From Fallopia convolvulus (lineage: Eukaryota; Streptophyta; Magnoliopsida; Caryophyllales; Polygonaceae), in the NCBI GenBank assembly GCA_964016875.1, contig OZ024718.1, forward strand, positions 45,299,906 through 45,363,905: 64,000 bases of DNA, read 5' to 3'. Positions 33,933 to 46,745 of this stretch are shown here, in pieces. The notes under the pieces were generated by a model. It was not told the DNA's origin. It did no database searches and was given only the letters and a program-made list of their open reading frames with translations. How positions within the stretch are numbered: position 1 is the first letter of the stretch; each line of letters starts with the position of its first letter. The position numbers were made by a program, and so were the translations under genes.

Positions 33933-34558
33933 TATTAGTGCACAAAAACTCTGCCTTCAATCCGTCTTCAATGCACTAATTAAGAACTCCTCCTCTTCCG
34001 CTCCGCCTTCGATCTCTTGATCTAGAAACCTGCAAAATAATGAACACAGGGGGCGGGGACCCCCTAATCCACCTCCGATGCCTAAGTCAGAAGAGCAATT
34101 GTCGAATTGAACGTCAAGGTACAACAAGAAAGCGAGAGATCCAGCGAATATGGATATTCCTGAACAGTCGAGCTAAGCGAATATTAGCCTGTTCAAGCTC
34201 TCAATAAGTGTGTTCAATAGCCTGAGCGAATATCAGTCTATTAATCAACATGCAACCTCTCTCTCCCTACACGGTGAAGACATGTATTTATAATGGAAGA
34301 AGGAGAGGTAGGGGGCCGAAAATTCTATCTTCCAAGGGCTGGTCAACTGCCTTAAAACCCAAGCAAGGAATATTTCACCCCTTCTCCAACTTTAATTCTA
34401 TCTTTAATGAAAGATAAAATCTTCCATTAAGTTGCATAACCACCATATTTAATATAATAGGAAAATAGATAAAATATAATAAATAAGCAATAATTAAAAA
34501 TACCTTTATGAAGATAACGAAAAATAATAATATGGTAGCTATTTTTTACCCACTCACA
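33933..34558 (-). repeat. Array D, LTR 1 (626 bp)
   Basis: Plus-strand left end TATTAG (mutated from TGTTAG in the others), right end CTCACA. It is nearly identical to LTRs 2 and 3. Confidence 0.93.
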
Positions 34559-34690
34559 ATTGCCCCACCTACGTCGTTTTATACGTTTTCTCATATACAG
34601 TGACGTAGGGTACAAAGGCTTCTTAGTCGAAGTGGCCATGCGGATTAGTCGATCGGGTTCCCCTAACGTGCCTGTGTGCGTATTTGTACA

Positions 34691-34770
34691 TCCATGAGCG
34701 ATTATCATTGGATTTAACATTTATGAGCGAATATCATAAAACTTATATCTATGAGCGAATATCATAGATT
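34691..34770. repeat. AGCGAATAT repeat block, array D unit 1
   Basis: About three copies of ATGAGCGA(A/T)TATCAT at 25-35 bp spacing. The nearby LTR has three further AGCGAATAT words. Unit 3 has one extra copy (42557-42665). Confidence 0.65.
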
Positions 34771-35002
34771 TTTAATTTCACATACACGTGTATGTTAAAA
34801 TCCATTAGTGCGATGAACTAATGTTGCGCTTAATATTTTTTTTTTTGCAAAAATCAAACTAATGCAAAAACTGACATTTATTAATAAATAAACTTGAATG
34901 TCATGAACCTACAAGACTAAACAAATCAAGGCAAAAGCGAAAAATCCTAAGGGCCTCATCAAAACCACATGGGAAAAAGAGTTCCCTATTTACATGAAAT
35001 TC

Positions 35003-37515
35003 CTAATCCCGAGATCCCTGCGTAGGGGAGGACGGGTGATCGTGCTCACGATCAAGCTCTCGCAAAATCAAGCTCTCAGATGCAGTACCGCGATCGCGGC
35101 GTGGTGCCCCGCGGTCGCGGACCTCGGTACCGCAGTCGCGGCCTGGCGACCCGCGGTCGCGCTTTTGCCCCAATGAAGGAGTTTCTCTTTCTGATCCAGC
35201 GCCGCGGTCGCGGCCCTTAGGCCCGCGATCGCGGTTACGCGGCTGGTCTTCACTTTCAGGCTCATCTTCATTCTCGTATGCTATTGAGATTGTTTGGATG
35301 ACCTCAATTTGTCTTGTTCTCGACTCTTCAAGATCTCTTGGTTCATTTTTTTCAATGTACTCACGCAAGTACCCTTCTTGAACCAGACCTTCAAGGCACT
35401 CCTTATAAGGCTTGCAATCTTCAGTCATGTACCCCCGTACTCTATGGTACATGCAATATTTTCGGCTTAGGACATCTTCTTTGGGGCATTCATCTTGAGA
35501 AGGATAGCGAAAATATCTCTCATGTTTGATGCGTGGTAAAATCTTATAGATCGGAATGTTGAAAGCTGTGTAAACCGCTCTATCTTGCTCCCTCAACGAA
35601 TGTCCATTTTGCCTAGAGCTCCTGTTTGAAGGGTGGTGCATTTTACGAGGGGGAGAGGACGACCTTCCTTTTACTTTGTAATTAGCCTCCTCTAAACGCA
35701 CATACTGATGAATACGCTCTTGAAGCTCAGCTATTGTAGAAGGAAGATGAAGTGTCAACTCTTCTCTTAGCTTACTCTCAGCGGGAATCGCCCTTTTAAA
35801 GGCAGTGATGGCAGTCTTATCACCACAACCTTCAACCTCTATATAGCACTCCATGAAACGAATTAAGAAGCGACGCAAGCTTTCGTTTTTCTCTTGTTTG
35901 AGGCCAAAGAGTGTATCAAGTGATGCCGCATCTCGACTATTAGCTATGTATCGCCTTACAAACTTAGTGGTCAATTGATTTCAAGACCGAATTGATCCTG
36001 GTTTCAAGCTATGGAACCACTTCAATGGCCCTCTAGAGAGACTACTCGGGAACATCTTGCACATTACAGCTTCCTCTGACACCCACAATGCCATCTTATG
36101 AGAGTAAGAGGCTATATGGTTTACAGGATCTGAGTGTCCATCATAAATGCTGAAAGATGGGGGAGAAAACTTTGACGGAGGTTGGGTTTGTTGAATGTCT
36201 AAGTGGAATGGCGTTGATGTCACCATAGCCAACTTATGCTCTGCTTGTTCTCGAGCCGATTGCAAGGTACGACCTTGCAATCTCAAAAGATCAAGTAGTC
36301 TTCTTTGAGTACGCTCAAAAGCTCGGGCCCTACTTCAATCCTTTCAAGGATAACACTCCGATGCTGGCTACGTCGTCTCTTCTTCCTTTTTCTGCCCTGA
36401 TCATGCTTAGGTTCGGGATTCTCGGAAGGATCATAACGATCGTTTCGCTCGCGCGAAGAATCGCGCCGACCGTCAGATCCGCGATCGCGGTCTGATCTGC
36501 CGCGATCGCAGCTCTTGCCACCGCGATCGCGGTCCTTCGTGCCGCGCTTGCGGCTTCGACCACGGCGATTGTCGCGGTTGTTGGCTTCGCCCGAGTCATC
36601 CGAGGATGGTTCGCTAGACAGAGGGGGGGTCCGCGGCCCGAGACCTCTTACGCGGGGGCGACTCGTGGTGATGATCCCGTCGCCGGCCTCTTGACGCTCT
36701 GCTGTCGCTATCATAATCAATCTGCATGTCGCCTGATTCGTCAGAACTGATCGATTGAGGACTACGGCGGTTTATCGGCGAATTCAATAACACTTGCAAG
36801 CCGTCGAGTAGTCCTTTCAATTTCTGATTCATCAATGGGGCGCTTGCCTTGAACTTTATCCAAGGAGCGTTTCAACCTGGCGATTTCATCTAGGGCATGC
36901 TCTACGGAATTCAGCTTCTGCACACCTAGTTTGGTGTTTCTTGTTCTCTCTTAGAGTAGTAGCCAAAGCATGGGTGATCTCGTCTTCTTCTTCACCCCTG
37001 GCGGTTGTGGATGCCCCATTCCCTCCGTTCAGAGCAGATGACAAGGTGATACGATTGTCACCTCTGACGGGATTAGACCCGGCACGACTAGATTGGCCTT
37101 GCTCTAAACGAGGGCTAACCAAATTAGGGTTTGGCTCGCGAATAGAGAGCGAAGAATCGGAAATATGCAGCCCGCAGACACGGTTTAACTTGCCGCGATC
37201 GCGGCCCTCCTGGCCGCGGTCGCGGTTTTGTTCGGCGACCGCGATCGCTCGGACTGATTCGCCTCGCTCTTGATCTCTTCGATTATTCTCGTCCTCGGCA
37301 ACACGCATTGCCGACTCCCAAGCTTGATCAAATTCAGTTGATTCAGGCCTTGAAGTACCACGACTGACGATTCCGTCGCTTGACTCGAACCCCAAACGGT
37401 CTGTGCGATGAACATCCGTACTAGCGAGAGGGGCCGGGTCACGGTTCAAGTCGTTTCCAGGTACAAAGGTCTGACCTTCCGAGTGAATATCGGAATTTAC
37501 CTGATCAACTTGCAT
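35003..37515 (-). pseudogene. gag of array D, unit 1
   Basis: It starts at 37515 (MQVDQVNSDIHSEGQ). In order: a hydrophilic region with RDRG repeats; a short helical stretch after a frameshift near 36930; a Ser/Arg and RDRG-rich region with a shift at a seven-C run near 36645; another shift near 36320; then the gag core FSIYDGHSDPVNHIASY, MCKMFPSSLSRGPLKWFHSL; and a TGA at 35981-35983 where the family has Trp. The frame continues to 35003 with FVRRYIANSRDA, a CMYH...C motif near EDCKPYKECLEGLVQEGYLREYI (Tat gag end) and a terminal cluster of RDRG repeats. The RDRG repeats are the translation of CGCGATCGCGG palindromes. The gene is non-functional. Confidence 0.88.
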
Positions 37516-37843
37516 TAGGGTTCAAACAAATCGCTAAGCGGATCTCTTTTGTTGTTTTTTGGGGACGCCTTTAGGCTAGAAAAAACCCAAAAAACACAAA
37601 TTTCTGGAGTCACAAATTTACGGAGGGGCACTCCGATCTTAAATCCGGAGTTCGTAAATTTTCGGAGGCGCACTCCGATGGGCCGCGGCCGCGGTCTATG
37701 GGGCCGCGATCGCGGTTTTATAGCCGCGGTCGCATACTCTATTCCGCGGCCGCGGTTCGCTCTCTTGGGCTTCGCGATCGCCTCAGGGTTTCGAAAACTC
37801 GATTCTTTCTCTTCTAGGAACGATTAGTCGTTGATTTAATCCT
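37516..37843 (-). other. 5' leader of array D, unit 1, with palindrome cluster
   Basis: Non-coding between the primer site and gag. It holds four GC-rich palindromes centred at about 37688, 37709, 37729 and 37749 (spacing 21, 20, 20). The same occurs in units 2 and 3. Confidence 0.7.
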
Positions 37844-37863
37844 CGTTCCCACAGACGACGCCA
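37844..37863 (-). other. Primer-binding site, array D unit 1
   Basis: On the minus strand TGGCGTCGTCTGTGGGAACG starts three bases inside the LTR. It is identical in units 2 (near 41796) and 3 (near 45756). The cognate tRNA is not assigned here. Confidence 0.75.
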
Positions 37864-37865
37864 AT

Positions 37866-38491
37866 TGTTAGTGCACAAAAACTCCGCCTTCAATCCGTCT
37901 TCAATGCACTAATTAAGAACTCCTCCTCTTCCGCTCCGCCTTCGATCTCTTGATCTAGAAACCTGCAAAATAATGAACACAGGGGGCGGGGACCCCCTAA
38001 TCCACCTCCGATGCCTAAGTCAGAAGAGCAATTGTCGAATTGAACGTCAAGGTACAACAAGAAAGCGAGAGATCCAGCGAATATGGATATTCCTGAACAG
38101 TCGAGCTAAGCGAATATTAGCCTGTTCAAGCTCTCAATAAGTGTGTTCAATAGCCTGAGCGAATATCAGTCTATTAATCAACATGCAACCTCTCTCTCCC
38201 TACACGGTGAAGACATGTATTTATAATGGAAGAAGGAGAGGTAGGGGGCCGAAAATTCTATCTTCCAAGGGCTGGTCAACTGCCTTAAAACCCAAGCAAG
38301 GAATATTTCACCCCTTCTCCAACTTTAATTCTATCTTTAATGAAAGATAAAATCTTCCATTAAGTTGCATAACCACCATATTTAATATAATAGGAAAATA
38401 GATAAAATATAATAAATAAGCAATAATTAAAAATACCTTTATGAAGATAACGAAAAATAATAATATGGTAGCTATTTTTTACCCACTCACA
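37866..38491 (-). repeat. Array D, LTR 2 (626 bp)
   Basis: Starts TGTTAGTGCAC and ends CTCACA in plus coordinates. It differs from LTR 1 by only a few substitutions. Confidence 0.95.
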
Positions 38492-38935
38492 ATTGCCCCA
38501 CCTACGTCGTTTTATACGTTTTCTCATATACAGTGACGTAGGGTACAAAGGCTTCTTAGTCGAAGTGGCCATGCGGATTAGTCGATCGGGTTCCCCTAAC
38601 GTGCCTGTGTGCGTATTTGTACATCCATGAGCGATTATCATTGGATTTAACATTTATGAGCGAATATCATAAAACTTATATCTATGAGCGAATATCATAG
38701 ATTTTTAATTTCACATACACGTGTATGTTAAAATCCATTAGTGCGATGAACTAATGTTGCGCTTAATATTTTTTTTTTTGCAAAAATCAAACTAATGCAA
38801 AAACTGACATTTATTAATAAATAAACTTGAATGTCATGAACCTACAAGACTAAACAAATCAAGGCAAAAGCGAAAAATCCTAAGGGCCTCATCAAAACCA
38901 CATGGGAAAAAGAGTTCCCTATTTACATGAAATTC

Positions 38936-41448
38936 CTAATCCCGAGATCCCTGCGTAGGGGAGGACGGGTGATCGTGCTCACGATCAAGCTCTCGCAAAA
39001 TCAAGCTCTCAGATGCAGTACCGCGATCGCGGCGTGGTGCCCCGCGGTCGCGGACCTCGGTACCGCAGTCGCGGCCTGGCGACCCGCGGTCGCGCTTTTG
39101 CCCCAATGAAGGAGTTTCTCTTTCTGATCCAGCGCCGCGGTCGCGGCCCTTAGGCCCGCGATCGCGGTTACGCGGCTGGTCTTCACTTTCAGGCTCATCT
39201 TCATTCTCGTATGCTATTGAGATTGTTTGGATGACCTCAATTTGTCTTGTTCTCGACTCTTCAAGATCTCTTGGTTCATTTTTTTCAATGTACTCACGCA
39301 AGTACCCTTCTTGAACCAGACCTTCAAGGCACTCCTTATAAGGCTTGCAATCTTCAGTCATGTACCCCCGTACTCTATGGTACATGCAATATTTTCGGCT
39401 TAGGACATCTTCTTTGGGGCATTCATCTTGAGAAGGATAGCGAAAATATCTCTCATGTTTGATGCGTGGTAAAATCTTATAGATCGGAATGTTGAAAGCT
39501 GTGTAAACCGCTCTATCTTGCTCCCTCAACGAATGTCCATTTTGCCTAGAGCTCCTGTTTGAAGGGTGGTGCATTTTACGAGGGGGAGAGGACGACCTTC
39601 CTTTTACTTTGTAATTAGCCTCCTCTAAACGCACATACTGATGAATACGCTCTTGAAGCTCAGCTATTGTAGAAGGAAGATGAAGTGTCAACTCTTCTCT
39701 TAGCTTACTCTCAGCGGGAATCGCCCTTTTAAAGGCAGTGATGGCAGTCTTATCACCACAACCTTCAACCTCTATATAGCACTCCATGAAACGAATTAAG
39801 AAGCGACGCAAGCTTTCGTTTTTCTCTTGTTTGAGGCCAAAGAGTGTATCAAGTGATGCCGCATCTCGACTATTAGCTATGTATCGCCTTACAAACTTAG
39901 TGGTCAATTGATTTCAAGACCGAATTGATCCTGGTTTCAAGCTATGGAACCACTTCAATGGCCCTCTAGAGAGACTACTCGGGAACATCTTGCACATTAC
40001 AGCTTCCTCTGACACCCACAATGCCATCTTATGAGAGTAAGAGGCTATATGGTTTACAGGATCTGAGTGTCCATCATAAATGCTGAAAGATGGGGGAGAA
40101 AACTTTGACGGAGGTTGGGTTTGTTGAATGTCTAAGTGGAATGGCGTTGATGTCACCATAGCCAACTTATGCTCTGCTTGTTCTCGAGCCGATTGCAAGG
40201 TACGACCTTGCAATCTCAAAAGATCAAGTAGTCTTCTTTGAGTACGCTCAAAAGCTCGGGCCCTACTTCAATCCTTTCAAGGATAACACTCCGATGCTGG
40301 CTACGTCGTCTCTTCTTCCTTTTTCTGCCCTGATCATGCTTAGGTTCGGGATTCTCGGAAGGATCATAACGATCGTTTCGCTCGCGCGAAGAATCGCGCC
40401 GACCGTCAGATCCGCGATCGCGGTCTGAACTGCCGCGATCGCAGCTCTTGCCACCGCGATCGCGGTCCTTCGTGCCGCGCTTGCGGCTTCGACCACGGCG
40501 ATTGTCGCGGTTGTTGGCTTCGCCCGAGTCATCCGAGGATGGTTCGCTAGACAGAGGGGGGGTCCGCGGCCCGAGACCTCTTACGCGGGGGCGACTCGTG
40601 GTGATGATCCCGTCGCCGGCCTCTTGACGCTCTGCTGTCGCTATCATAATCAATCTGCATGTCGCCTGATTCGTCAGAACTGATCGATTGAGGACTACGG
40701 CGGTTTATCGGCGAATTCAATAACACTTGCAAGCCGTCGAGTAGTCCTTTCAATTTCTGATTCATCAATGGGGCGCTTGCCTTGAACTTTATCCAAGGAG
40801 CGTTTCAACCTGGCGATTTCATCTAGGGCATGCTCTACGGAATTCAGCTTCTGCACACCTAGTTTGGTGTTTCTTGTTCTCTCTTAGAGTAGTAGCCAAA
40901 GCATGGGTGATCTCGTCTTCTTCTTCACCCCTGGCGGTTGTGGATGCCCCATTCCCTCCGTTCAGAGCAGATGACAAGGTGATACGATTGTCACCTCTGA
41001 CGGGATTAGACCCGGCACGACTAGATTGGCCTTGCTCTAAACGAGGGCTAACCAAATTAGGGTTTGGCTCGCGAATAGAGAGCGAAGAATCGGAAATATG
41101 CAGCCCGCAGACACGGTTTAACTTGCCGCGATCGCAGCCCTCCTGGCCGCGGTCGCGGTTTTGTTCGGCGACCGCGATCGCTCGGACTGATTCGCCTCGC
41201 TCTTGATCTCTTCGATTATTCTCGTCCTCGGCAACACGCATTGCCGACTCCCAAGCTTGATCAAATTCAGTTGATTCAGGCCTTGAAGTACCACGACTGA
41301 CGATTCCGTCGCTTGACTCGAACCCCAAACGGTCTGTGCGATGAACATCCGTACTAGCGAGAGGGGCCGGGTCACGGTTCAAGTCGTTTCCAGGTACAAA
41401 GGTCTGACCTTCCGAGTGAATATCGGAATTTACCTGATCAACTTGCAT
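38936..41448 (-). pseudogene. gag of array D, unit 2
   Basis: Same structure and same inactivating lesions as unit 1, including the TGA at 39914-39916. Private substitutions: near 40429 (Arg to Ser in CDRGSSDRD) and near 41136 (Arg to Cys in QEGCDRG), both falling in or next to palindromes. These unit-specific changes argue against a simple assembly duplication. Confidence 0.88.
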
Positions 41449-41798
41449 TAGGGTTCAAACAAATCGCTAAGCGGATCTCTTTTGTTGTTTTTTGGGGACG
41501 CCTTTAGGCTAGAAAAAACCCAAAAAACACAAATTTCTGGAGTCACAAATTTACGGAGGGGCACTCCGATCTTAAATCCGGAGTTCGTAAATTTTCGGAG
41601 GCGCACTCCGATGGGCCGCGGCCGCGGTCTATGGGGCCGCGATCGCGGTTTTATAGCCGCGGTCGCATACTCTATTCCGCGGCCGCGGTTCGCTCTCTTG
41701 GGCTTCGCGATCGCCTCAGGGTTTCGAAAACTCGATTCTTTCTCTTCTAGGAACGATTAGTCGTTGATTTAATCCTCGTTCCCACAGACGACGCCAAT

Positions 41799-42424
41799 TG
41801 TTAGTGCACAAAAACTCCGCCTTCAATCCGTCTTCAATGCACTAATTAAGAACTCCTCCTCTTCCGCTCCGCCTTCGATCTCTTGATCTAGAAACCTGCA
41901 AAATAATGAACACAGGGGGCGGGGACCCCCTAATCCACCTCCGATGCCTAAGTCAGAAGAGCAATTGTCGAATTGAACGTCAAGGTACAACAAGAAAGCG
42001 AGAGATCCAGCGAATATGGATATTCCTGAACAGTCGAGCTAAGCGAATATTAGCCTGTTCAAGCTCTCAATAAGTGTGTTCAATAGCCTGAGCGAATATC
42101 AGTCTATTAATCAACATGCAACCTCTCTCTCCCTACACGGTGAAGACATGTATTTATAATGGAAGAAGGAGAGGTAGGGGGCCGAAAATTCTATCTTCCA
42201 AGGGCTGGTCAACTGCCTTAAAACCCAAGCAAGGAATATTTCACCCCTTCTCCAACTTTAATTCTATCTTTAATGAAAGATAAAATCTTCCATTAAGTTG
42301 CATAACCACCATATTTAATATAATAGGAAAATAGATAAAATATAATAAATAAGCAATAATTAAAAATACCTTTATGAAGATAACGAAAAATAATAATATG
42401 GTAGCTATTTTTTACCCACTCACA
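41799..42424 (-). repeat. Array D, LTR 3 (626 bp)
   Basis: Nearly identical to LTR 2. Beyond its right end, unit 3 carries a 27-bp gain at about 42600 in the repeated ATGAGCGAATATCAT block. Confidence 0.95.
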
Positions 42425-42895
42425 ATTGCCCCACCTACGTCGTTTTATACGTTTTCTCATATACAGTGACGTAGGGTACAAAGGCTTCTTAGTCGAAGTG
42501 GCCATGCGGATTAGTCGATCGGGTTCCCCTAACGTGCCTGTGTGCGTATTTGTACATCCATGAGCGATTATCATTGGATTTAACATTTATGAGCGAATAT
42601 CATAAACCTTTATTTATGAGCGAATATCATAAAACTTATATCTATGAGCGAATATCATAGATTTTTAATTTCACATACACGTGTATGTTAAAATCCATTA
42701 GTGCGATGAACTAATGTTGCGCTTAATATTTTTTTTTTTGCAAAAATCAAACTAATGCAAAAACTGACATTTATTAATAAATAAACTTGAATGTCATGAA
42801 CCTACAAGACTAAACAAATCAAGGCAAAAGCGAAAAATCCTAAGGGCCTCATCAAAACCACATGGGAAAAAGAGTTCCCTATTTACATGAAATTC

Positions 42896-45408
42896 CTAAT
42901 CCCGAGATCCCTGCGTAGGGGAGGACGGGTGATCGTGCTCACGATCAAGCTCTCGCAAAATCAAGCTCTCAGATGCAGTACCGCGATCGCGGCGTGGTGC
43001 CCCGCGGTCGCGGACCTCGGTACCGCAGTCGCGGCCTGGCGACCCGCGGTCGCGCTTTTGCCCCAATGAAGGAGTTTCTCTTTCTGATCCAGCGCCGCGG
43101 TCGCGGCCCTTAGGCCCGCGATCGCGGTTACGCGGCTGGTCTTCACTTTCAGGCTCATCTTCATTCTCGTATGCTATTGAGATTGTTTGGATGACCTCAA
43201 TTTGTCTTGTTCTCGACTCTTCAAGATCTCTTGGTTCATTTTTTTCAATGTACTCACGCAAGTACCCTTCTTGAACCAGACCTTCAAGGCACTCCTTATA
43301 AGGCTTGCAATCTTCAGTCATGTACCCCCGTACTCTATGGTACATGCAATATTTTCGGCTTAGGACATCTTCTTTGGGGCATTCATCTTGAGAAGGATAG
43401 CGAAAATATCTCTCATGTTTGATGCGTGGTAAAATCTTATAGATCGGAATGTTGAAAGCTGTGTAAACCGCTCTATCTTGCTCCCTCAACGAATGTCCAT
43501 TTTGCCTAGAGCTCCTGTTTGAAGGGTGGTGCATTTTACGAGGGGGAGAGGACGACCTTCCTTTTACTTTGTAATTAGCCTCCTCTAAACGCACATACTG
43601 ATGAATACGCTCTTGAAGCTCAGCTATTGTAGAAGGAAGATGAAGTGTCAACTCTTCTCTTAGCTTACTCTCAGCGGGAATCGCCCTTTTAAAGGCAGTG
43701 ATGGCAGTCTTATCACCACAACCTTCAACCTCTATATAGCACTCCATGAAACGAATTAAGAAGCGACGCAAGCTTTCGTTTTTCTCTTGTTTGAGGCCAA
43801 AGAGTGTATCAAGTGATGCCGCATCTCGACTATTAGCTATGTATCGCCTTACAAACTTAGTGGTCAATTGATTTCAAGACCGAATTGATCCTGGTTTCAA
43901 GCTATGGAACCACTTCAATGGCCCTCTAGAGAGACTACTCGGGAACATCTTGCACATTACAGCTTCCTCTGACACCCACAATGCCATCTTATGAGAGTAA
44001 GAGGCTATATGGTTTACAGGATCTGAGTGTCCATCATAAATGCTGAAAGATGGGGGAGAAAACTTTGACGGAGGTTGGGTTTGTTGAATGTCTAAGTGGA
44101 ATGGCGTTGATGTCACCATAGCCAACTTATGCTCTGCTTGTTCTCGAGCCGATTGCAAGGTACGACCTTGCAATCTCAAAAGATCAAGTAGTCTTCTTTG
44201 AGTACGCTCAAAAGCTCGGGCCCTACTTCAATCCTTTCAAGGATAACACTCCGATGCTGGCTACGTCGTCTCTTCTTCCTTTTTCTGCCCTGATCATGCT
44301 TAGGTTCGGGATTCTCGGAAGGATCATAACGATCGTTTCGCTCGCGCGAAGAATCGCGCCGACCGTCAGATCCGCGATCGCGGTCTGATCTGCCGCGATC
44401 GCAGCTCTTGCCACCGCGATCGCGGTCCTTCGTGCCGCGCTTGCGGCTTCGACCACGGCGATTGTCGCGGTTGTTGGCTTCGCCCGAGTCATCCGAGGAT
44501 GGTTCGCTAGACAGAGGGGGGGTCCGCGGCCCGAGACCTCTTACGCGGGGGCGACTCGTGGTGATGATCCCGTCGCCGGCCTCTTGACGCTCTGCTGTCG
44601 CTATCATAATCAATCTGCATGTCGCCTGATTCGTCAGAACTGATCGATTGAGGACTACGGCGGTTTATCGGCGAATTCAATAACACTTGCAAGCCGTCGA
44701 GTAGTCCTTTCAATTTCTGATTCATCAATGGGGCGCTTGCCTTGAACTTTATCCAAGGAGCGTTTCAACCTGGCGATTTCATCTAGGGCATGCTCTACGG
44801 AATTCAGCTTCTGCACACCTAGTTTGGTGTTTCTTGTTCTCTCTTAGAGTAGTAGCCAAAGCATGGGTGATCTCGTCTTCTTCTTCACCCCTGGCGGTTG
44901 TGGATGCCCCATTCCCTCCGTTCAGAGCAGATGACAAGGTGATACGATTGTCACCTCTGACGGGATTAGACCCGGCACGACTAGATTGGCCTTGCTCTAA
45001 ACGAGGGCTAACCAAATTAGGGTTTGGCTCGCGAATAGAGAGCGAAGAATCGGAAATATGCAGCCCGCAGACACGGTTTAACTTGCCGCGATCGCGGCCC
45101 TCCTGGCCGCGGTCGCGGTTTTGTTCGGCGACCGCGATCGCTCGGACTGATTCGCCTCGCTCTTGATCTCTTCGATTATTCTCGTCCTCGGCAACACGCA
45201 TTGCCGACTCCCAAGCTTGATCAAATTCAGTTGATTCAGGCCTTGAAGTACCACGACTGACGATTCCGTCGCTTGACTCGAACCCCAAACGGTCTGTGCG
45301 ATGAACATCCGTACTAGCGAGAGGGGCCGGGTCACGGTTCAAGTCGTTTCCAGGTACAAAGGTCTGACCTTCCGAGTGAATATCGGAATTTACCTGATCA
45401 ACTTGCAT
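42896..45408 (-). pseudogene. gag of array D, unit 3
   Basis: Same lesions as units 1 and 2 (TGA at 43874-43876 and the same frameshifts). At the two sites where unit 2 differs, it agrees with unit 1. Confidence 0.88.
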
Positions 45409-45758
45409 TAGGGTTCAAACAAATCGCTAAGCGGATCTCTTTTGTTGTTTTTTGGGGACGCCTTTAGGCTAGAAAAAACCCAAAAAACACAAATTTCTGG
45501 AGTCACAAATTTACGGAGGGGCACTCCGATCTTAAATCCGGAGTTCGTAAATTTTCGGAGGCGCACTCCGATGGGCCGCGGCCGCGGTCTATGGGGCCGC
45601 GATCGCGGTTTTATAGCCGCGGTCGCATACTCTATTCCGCGGCCGCGGTTCGCTCTCTTGGGCTTCGCGATCGCCTCAGGGTTTCGAAAACTCGATTCTT
45701 TCTCTTCTAGGAACGATTAGTCGTTGATTTAATCCTCGTTCCCACAGACGACGCCAAT

Positions 45759-46344
45759 TGTTAGTGCACAAAAACTCCGCCTTCAATCCGTCTTCAATGC
45801 ACTAATTAAGAACTCCTCCTCTTCTGCTCCGCCTTCGATCTCTTGACCTAGAAACCTGCAAAACAATGGACACATGGGGCGGGGACCCCCTAATCCACCT
45901 CCGATGCCTAAGTCAGAAGAGTAATTGTCGAATTGAACGTCGAGGTGCCACAAGAAAGCGAGAGATCTAACGAATATGGATATTCCTGAACAGTTGAGCT
46001 CAGCGAATTGAGCGAATATCAGTCTATTAATCAATATGCAACCTCTCTCTCTCTACACGGCGAAGACGTGTATTTATAATGGAAGAAGGAGAGGTAGGGG
46101 GGCCGAAAATTCTATCTTCCAAGGGCTGGTCAACTGCCTTAAAGCCCAAACAAGGAATATTCCAAACCTTCTCCAACTTTAATTATATATTTAATGAAAG
46201 ATAAAATCTTCCATTAAGTTGCTTTACCACCATATTTAATATAATAGGAAAATAGATAAAATATAATAAATAAGCAATAATTAAAACTACCTTTATGAAG
46301 ATAACGAAAATAATAATGTGGTAGATATTTTTTACCCGCTCACA
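45759..46344 (-). repeat. Array D, LTR 4 (586 bp, diverged)
   Basis: It is clearly older in sequence than LTRs 1-3: roughly twenty substitutions and a deletion of about 40 bp in the AGCGAATAT-rich part. It ends CTCACA followed by the target duplication gtaaa (46345-46349). Confidence 0.93.
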
Positions 46345-46745
46345 GTAAACTAATGTTTATAATATTTCTTCTTATGGTTCCTAACAGATGTTATTTTATT
46401 TTTATTTTTTTTTTGTTTTAACAATTAATCTTTTGGTTCGTGTTTATGTAATATTAGGTTCACGAAATTTCACCTTATGGTTCATGTCTTTTAAATCATA
46501 ATATTTTCTATTTTATTTATTTTCTTTTTGTTTATGACAGTTGTTCATTCGCTTCATGTTTCTGTAAGCTTAAGTTCATAGTAGTTCTTCTTATGGTTCA
46601 TATTTTTCACATGAAAATACTTATTTTGATTAATTTCATGTCTTTTGGTTCATAATCTTTGTTTTCTTGGTTCATATTTTTATAAACATAGGTTCATAAT
46701 CGTTCTACTTAAGATTCTTGTCTTATATCATATACATTATTTAGA
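46345..46745 (+). repeat. GGTTCAT-rich repeat block, right part
   Basis: At least eight GGTTCAT-like words separated by T-rich spacers. It is the continuation of 33780-33932 across the array D insertion. Confidence 0.55.

Larger units (their letters stand above)
33933..46344 (-). mobile_element. Element D: tandem array of a gag-only LTR retrotransposon (4 LTRs, 3 interiors)
   Basis: The order is LTR-interior-LTR-interior-LTR-interior-LTR. Unit periods are 3933 and 3960 bp. A single pair of target duplications gtaaa flanks the whole array (33928-33932 and 46345-46349), so one insertion was later expanded. Each interior (about 3.3 kb) has a primer site, one broken gag and a polypurine-like end. 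There is no protease, RT, RNase H or integrase. This is the structure called TR-GAG in plants. The gag is of Tat type. Confidence 0.95.

Noticed and set aside
35088..35234. CRISPR-like appearance of regularly spaced palindromes
   Set aside because: The units are 10-16 bp, the spacers about 10 bp, many lie in retroelement coding sequence, and this is plant DNA. There is no cas gene.
36941..37273. Plus-strand 110-residue frames antisense to gag in array D, repeated in all three units
   Set aside because: They are shadows of GC-rich palindromes read on the other strand. Conservation follows from the recent duplication of the units.
34559..45758. Array D as a pure assembly artefact
   Set aside because: Units differ by private substitutions and a 27-bp gain, the end LTR is diverged, and both target duplications are in place. 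It still deserves long-read confirmation.
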